Assembly (NCBI GenBank): GCA_006226375.1
Contig: SBHC01000004.1
Coordinates: 62,001-126,000 of the forward strand
DNA length: 64,000 nucleotides
From: Deltaproteobacteria bacterium
GTDB lineage: Bacteria; Myxococcota_C; UBA6777
Direction: 5' to 3'
Part shown: one piece after another, positions 63,183-64,000 of the stretch
Position numbering within the stretch: position 1 is the stretch's first letter
Layout: each line of letters opens with the position of its first letter
Notes under the pieces: model-generated
Databases searched by the model: none
Told to the model about the DNA's origin: nothing
Seen by the model: the letters and a program-made list of their open reading frames with translations, nothing else
Translations under genes and position numbers: made by a program

Positions 63183-64000
63183 ATGCAACTTAGAATCATC
63201 AACTTTGGGACGCTTCTTGCTCTCGCAACAGTCGTGTGGGTGTGGGGCGGGATGCCAGAAGAAAGTCATGCCAACCCCCGCGTGAAGCAAGCGACCAAGC
63301 TGTACCTGCAAGGAAGCCGTCAGTTGAAGGCTGGAAAGTACAGCAGCGCTGTACGTTCCTTTAATCGCGCTTACCGCAAGCTGCCCGGTCACCCCCACTT
63401 TCACTGTCACCGTGCGCAATTCCTCAACTACATGGGCAACGCACAAGAGCGGTTGCGCAAGCCTTACGCTGCGATGCGTTCCTACTACCGTTCGGCGTAC
63501 CAGTCGGGCTGCAAAAACAAGGCAACCCGCAACTACGCATCCGGTCGGTACCGTTCGTTGTACGGTCGATGGATGTCTTCCATCCAGATTACGACGACCC
63601 CTCCCAACGCACGTCTCATTCGCTTGGGCGCTCCCGGCGGTGACAAGACTGTGGGTCGTACCCCCTTCAAGAAAGTCTTTAATCCCGGCAAATATCGTTT
63701 CAAGATTCGCCTCTACGACCACCGCACTGTCTTTGTGAACCTGACGCTCCGTCCCGGTATGCACATCAAGCGCAACTACAAGCTGGTCAAAGGGGACGAT
63801 CCGGTCAATCGACCTGAAAAGGTTGATGTCGCGCCGCCTCCTCCTGTACCAGGAGGACCTGTTGCCACTCGTCGCAAATTAAAGAAGAAGAAGGACGACA
63901 TTGGAAACTTGGGTCGTCGTGTAAGCTCGGCTGATGTGAAAGGCCTCGATCCCACCGGTGGTGATCTGGGTTTGGGAACTCGACGTCCTACCAAGCCGTC
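63183..64000 (+). CDS. Exported TPR/PEGA-domain protein (partial, runs off the window end)
   Basis: At least 272 codons; the 3' end is beyond the window. ATG 63183 has GGAGG upstream. A signal peptide (FGTLLALATVVWVWGG) is followed by TPR-like helices (VKQATKLYLQGSRQLKAG, YSSAVRSFNRAYRKLPG, MRSYYRSAYQSGCKNKA). Next is a PEGA-type beta domain (ITTTPPNARLIRLGAPGG, VGRTPFKKVFNPGKYRFKI) and a Pro/Lys-rich, Gly-rich tail. This TPR-PEGA pairing occurs in Myxococcota envelope proteins of unknown role. Starts 48 bp after the MopE-like lipoprotein and may be co-transcribed. Confidence 0.85.
   Translation, partial: MQLRIINFGTLLALATVVWVWGGMPEESHANPRVKQATKLYLQGSRQLKAGKYSSAVRSFNRAYRKLPGHPHFHCHRAQFLNYMGNAQERLRKPYAAMRSYYRSAYQSGCKNKATRNYASGRYRSLYGRWMSSIQITTTPPNARLIRLGAPGGDKTVGRTPFKKVFNPGKYRFKIRLYDHRTVFVNLTLRPGMHIKRNYKLVKGDDPVNRPEKVDVAPPPPVPGGPVATRRKLKKKKDDIGNLGRRVSSADVKGLDPTGGDLGLGTRRPTKP

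Overview
The window looks like a chromosomal stretch from a Gram-negative bacterium of the old Deltaproteobacteria, most likely Myxococcota-like. The pointers are a zinc-ribbon Ser/Thr kinase, a matrixin-type protease ending in a MYXO-CTERM-like tail, Cys-rich lipoproteins with a MopE-type Asp/Cys metal-binding motif, a TPR plus PEGA protein, a two-component pair, a sigma-54 activator and very many c-type cytochromes. Base composition is moderate (mid-50s % GC by eye), low for classical myxobacteria, so the exact lineage is left open. No rRNA, tRNA, CRISPR array or prophage was recognised.

Layout. 1-7.9 kb holds signalling genes: a truncated Ser/Thr kinase with a cNMP-binding-like domain, an HD phosphohydrolase, a seven-TM-like/GAF histidine kinase, and a response regulator overlapping a second histidine kinase. 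8.2-11.3 kb holds a small membrane methyltransferase-like protein, an AraC regulator and a YfcC-type carrier. 11.4-15.7 kb is a two-gene unit of a large UvrD-type helicase and a tail-anchored coiled-coil protein. 16-17.8 kb has a Bcr/CflA-type MFS exporter and a GreA/B-like factor.

17.8-32.6 kb is the centrepiece. A nine-gene minus-strand operon, plus one divergent plus-strand gene, encodes an NrfD quinone-linked membrane subunit, a four-cluster Fe-S protein with a long N-terminal extension, a barrel-like outer-membrane protein, and seven multiheme c-type cytochromes. These carry about 77 haem-binding motifs by my count (17, 4, 13, 12, 13 and 8 in the operon, 10 in the divergent gene). No molybdopterin catalytic subunit is present. 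The simplest reading is a complete electron conduit from the quinone pool across the periplasm and outer membrane to the outside. One cytochrome is mounted on a collagen-like Gly-X-Y stalk and another on three bacterial Ig-like domains. The divergent promoter region contains a perfect FNR-type palindrome, suggesting control by low oxygen.

32.7-36.8 kb carries a small unknown protein, a degenerate receiver, a PAS/sigma-54 activator and a secreted Tyr/Arg/Asn-rich protein with an RGG-like tail. 37-40.6 kb has two ATP-grasp ligases (RimK-like and cyanophycin-synthetase-like) around a P-loop protein, with long inverted repeats in the divergent intergenic region. 40.6-48.3 kb holds a PP2C phosphatase with a cNMP-like domain, a large MscS-family channel, a CorA transporter and a QEGLA/DUF1704 putative metallopeptidase. 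48.6-52 kb holds a HEAT-repeat protein and a solo TnpB with an RNA-like hairpin just downstream. 52-64 kb holds short metabolic genes (crotonase, SDR, GST, DUF2288), a MepA-like peptidase, exported Cys-rich and protease proteins, an HhH protein, a cysteine-less A-type Fe-S-carrier homologue and a truncated TPR/PEGA protein.
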